From Rhodospirillales bacterium (GTDB taxonomy: Bacteria > Pseudomonadota > Alphaproteobacteria > UBA8366 > JADFVY01): DNA of 6,193 nt. The DNA lies in assembly GCA_024644185.1 (NCBI GenBank), contig JAHELM010000165.1, positions 1 to 6,193 of the forward strand. Reading direction: 5' to 3'. The notes under the pieces were generated by a model. It saw nothing but the letters and a program-made list of their open reading frames with translations. It did not search any database and was not told where the DNA came from. Positions 6,146-6,193 of this stretch are shown here, piece by piece (within the stretch, counting starts at the first letter, position 1; every line of letters begins with the position of its first letter). Made by a program: the position numbers and the translations under genes.

Positions 6146-6193
6146 ACCCGGATGGCCGCGGCGACACCGGGCCGCTGAAAAAACGGTTGTCCG
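6146..6193 (+). other. Non-coding 3' end after cobN
   Basis: No gene is visible in these 48 bases. GCGGC (6158-6162) can pair with GCCGC (6171-6175), and CCCGG (6147-6151) with CCGGG (6167-6171), as mutually exclusive small stems. An A-run follows at 6178-6183, then CGGTTGTCCG to the window end. An A-run followed by a possible stem arm is the left half expected of a bidirectional terminator, but the other arm would lie outside the window. The ATG at 6152 opens only an eight-codon frame. Confidence 0.3.

Noticed and set aside
6152..6178. Start of a following gene at the ATG at 6152
   Set aside because: The frame closes at a TGA after eight codons.

Overview
The window is a compact, single-strand block of cobalamin (vitamin B12) biosynthesis genes from a very GC-rich bacterium. 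The organism is most likely an alphaproteobacterium, perhaps Rhodospirillales- or Rhizobiales-like. This is inferred from the GC-rich third positions, the aerobic-type cobaltochelatase gene cobN next to cobW and cobU/cobP, and a palindromic repeat whose sequence style I know from alphaproteobacterial genomes. I cannot name a genus from sequence alone.

Layout, all on the + strand: (1) 2-625, a histidine phosphatase, probably the alpha-ribazole phosphatase of the pathway; (2) 626-1171, cobU (cobP), the bifunctional cobinamide kinase/guanylyltransferase; (3) 1172-2230, cobW, a metal-binding G3E GTPase; (4) a 48-base gap containing a small hairpin; (5) 2279-6145, cobN, the large subunit of cobaltochelatase; (6) 48 trailing bases with no gene. 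The first three genes abut exactly, each stop codon touching the next ATG (TAG-ATG twice), and the first gene begins with ATGA, as if overlapping an unseen upstream gene. This looks like one operon continuing upstream.

The genes fit one pathway. CobN, with CobS and CobT (not in the window), inserts cobalt into the corrin ring. CobW is thought to handle the cobalt. CobU activates the cobinamide intermediate to GDP-cobinamide. The phosphatase would supply or finish the lower-ligand alpha-ribazole moiety.

The most notable observation is inside cobN. A palindromic repeat of about 89 bases (2889-2977), made of two inverted half-copies each carrying its own small hairpins, lies within the coding sequence and is translated in frame, adding an atypical stretch of about 30-45 residues between two well-conserved CobN segments. 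It resembles the in-gene palindromic elements known from Rickettsia, and REPIN-type doublets, but its sequence belongs to a different, alphaproteobacterial intergenic repeat type. The rest of the window looks like ordinary B12 biosynthesis; I see no evidence of a wholly new system.
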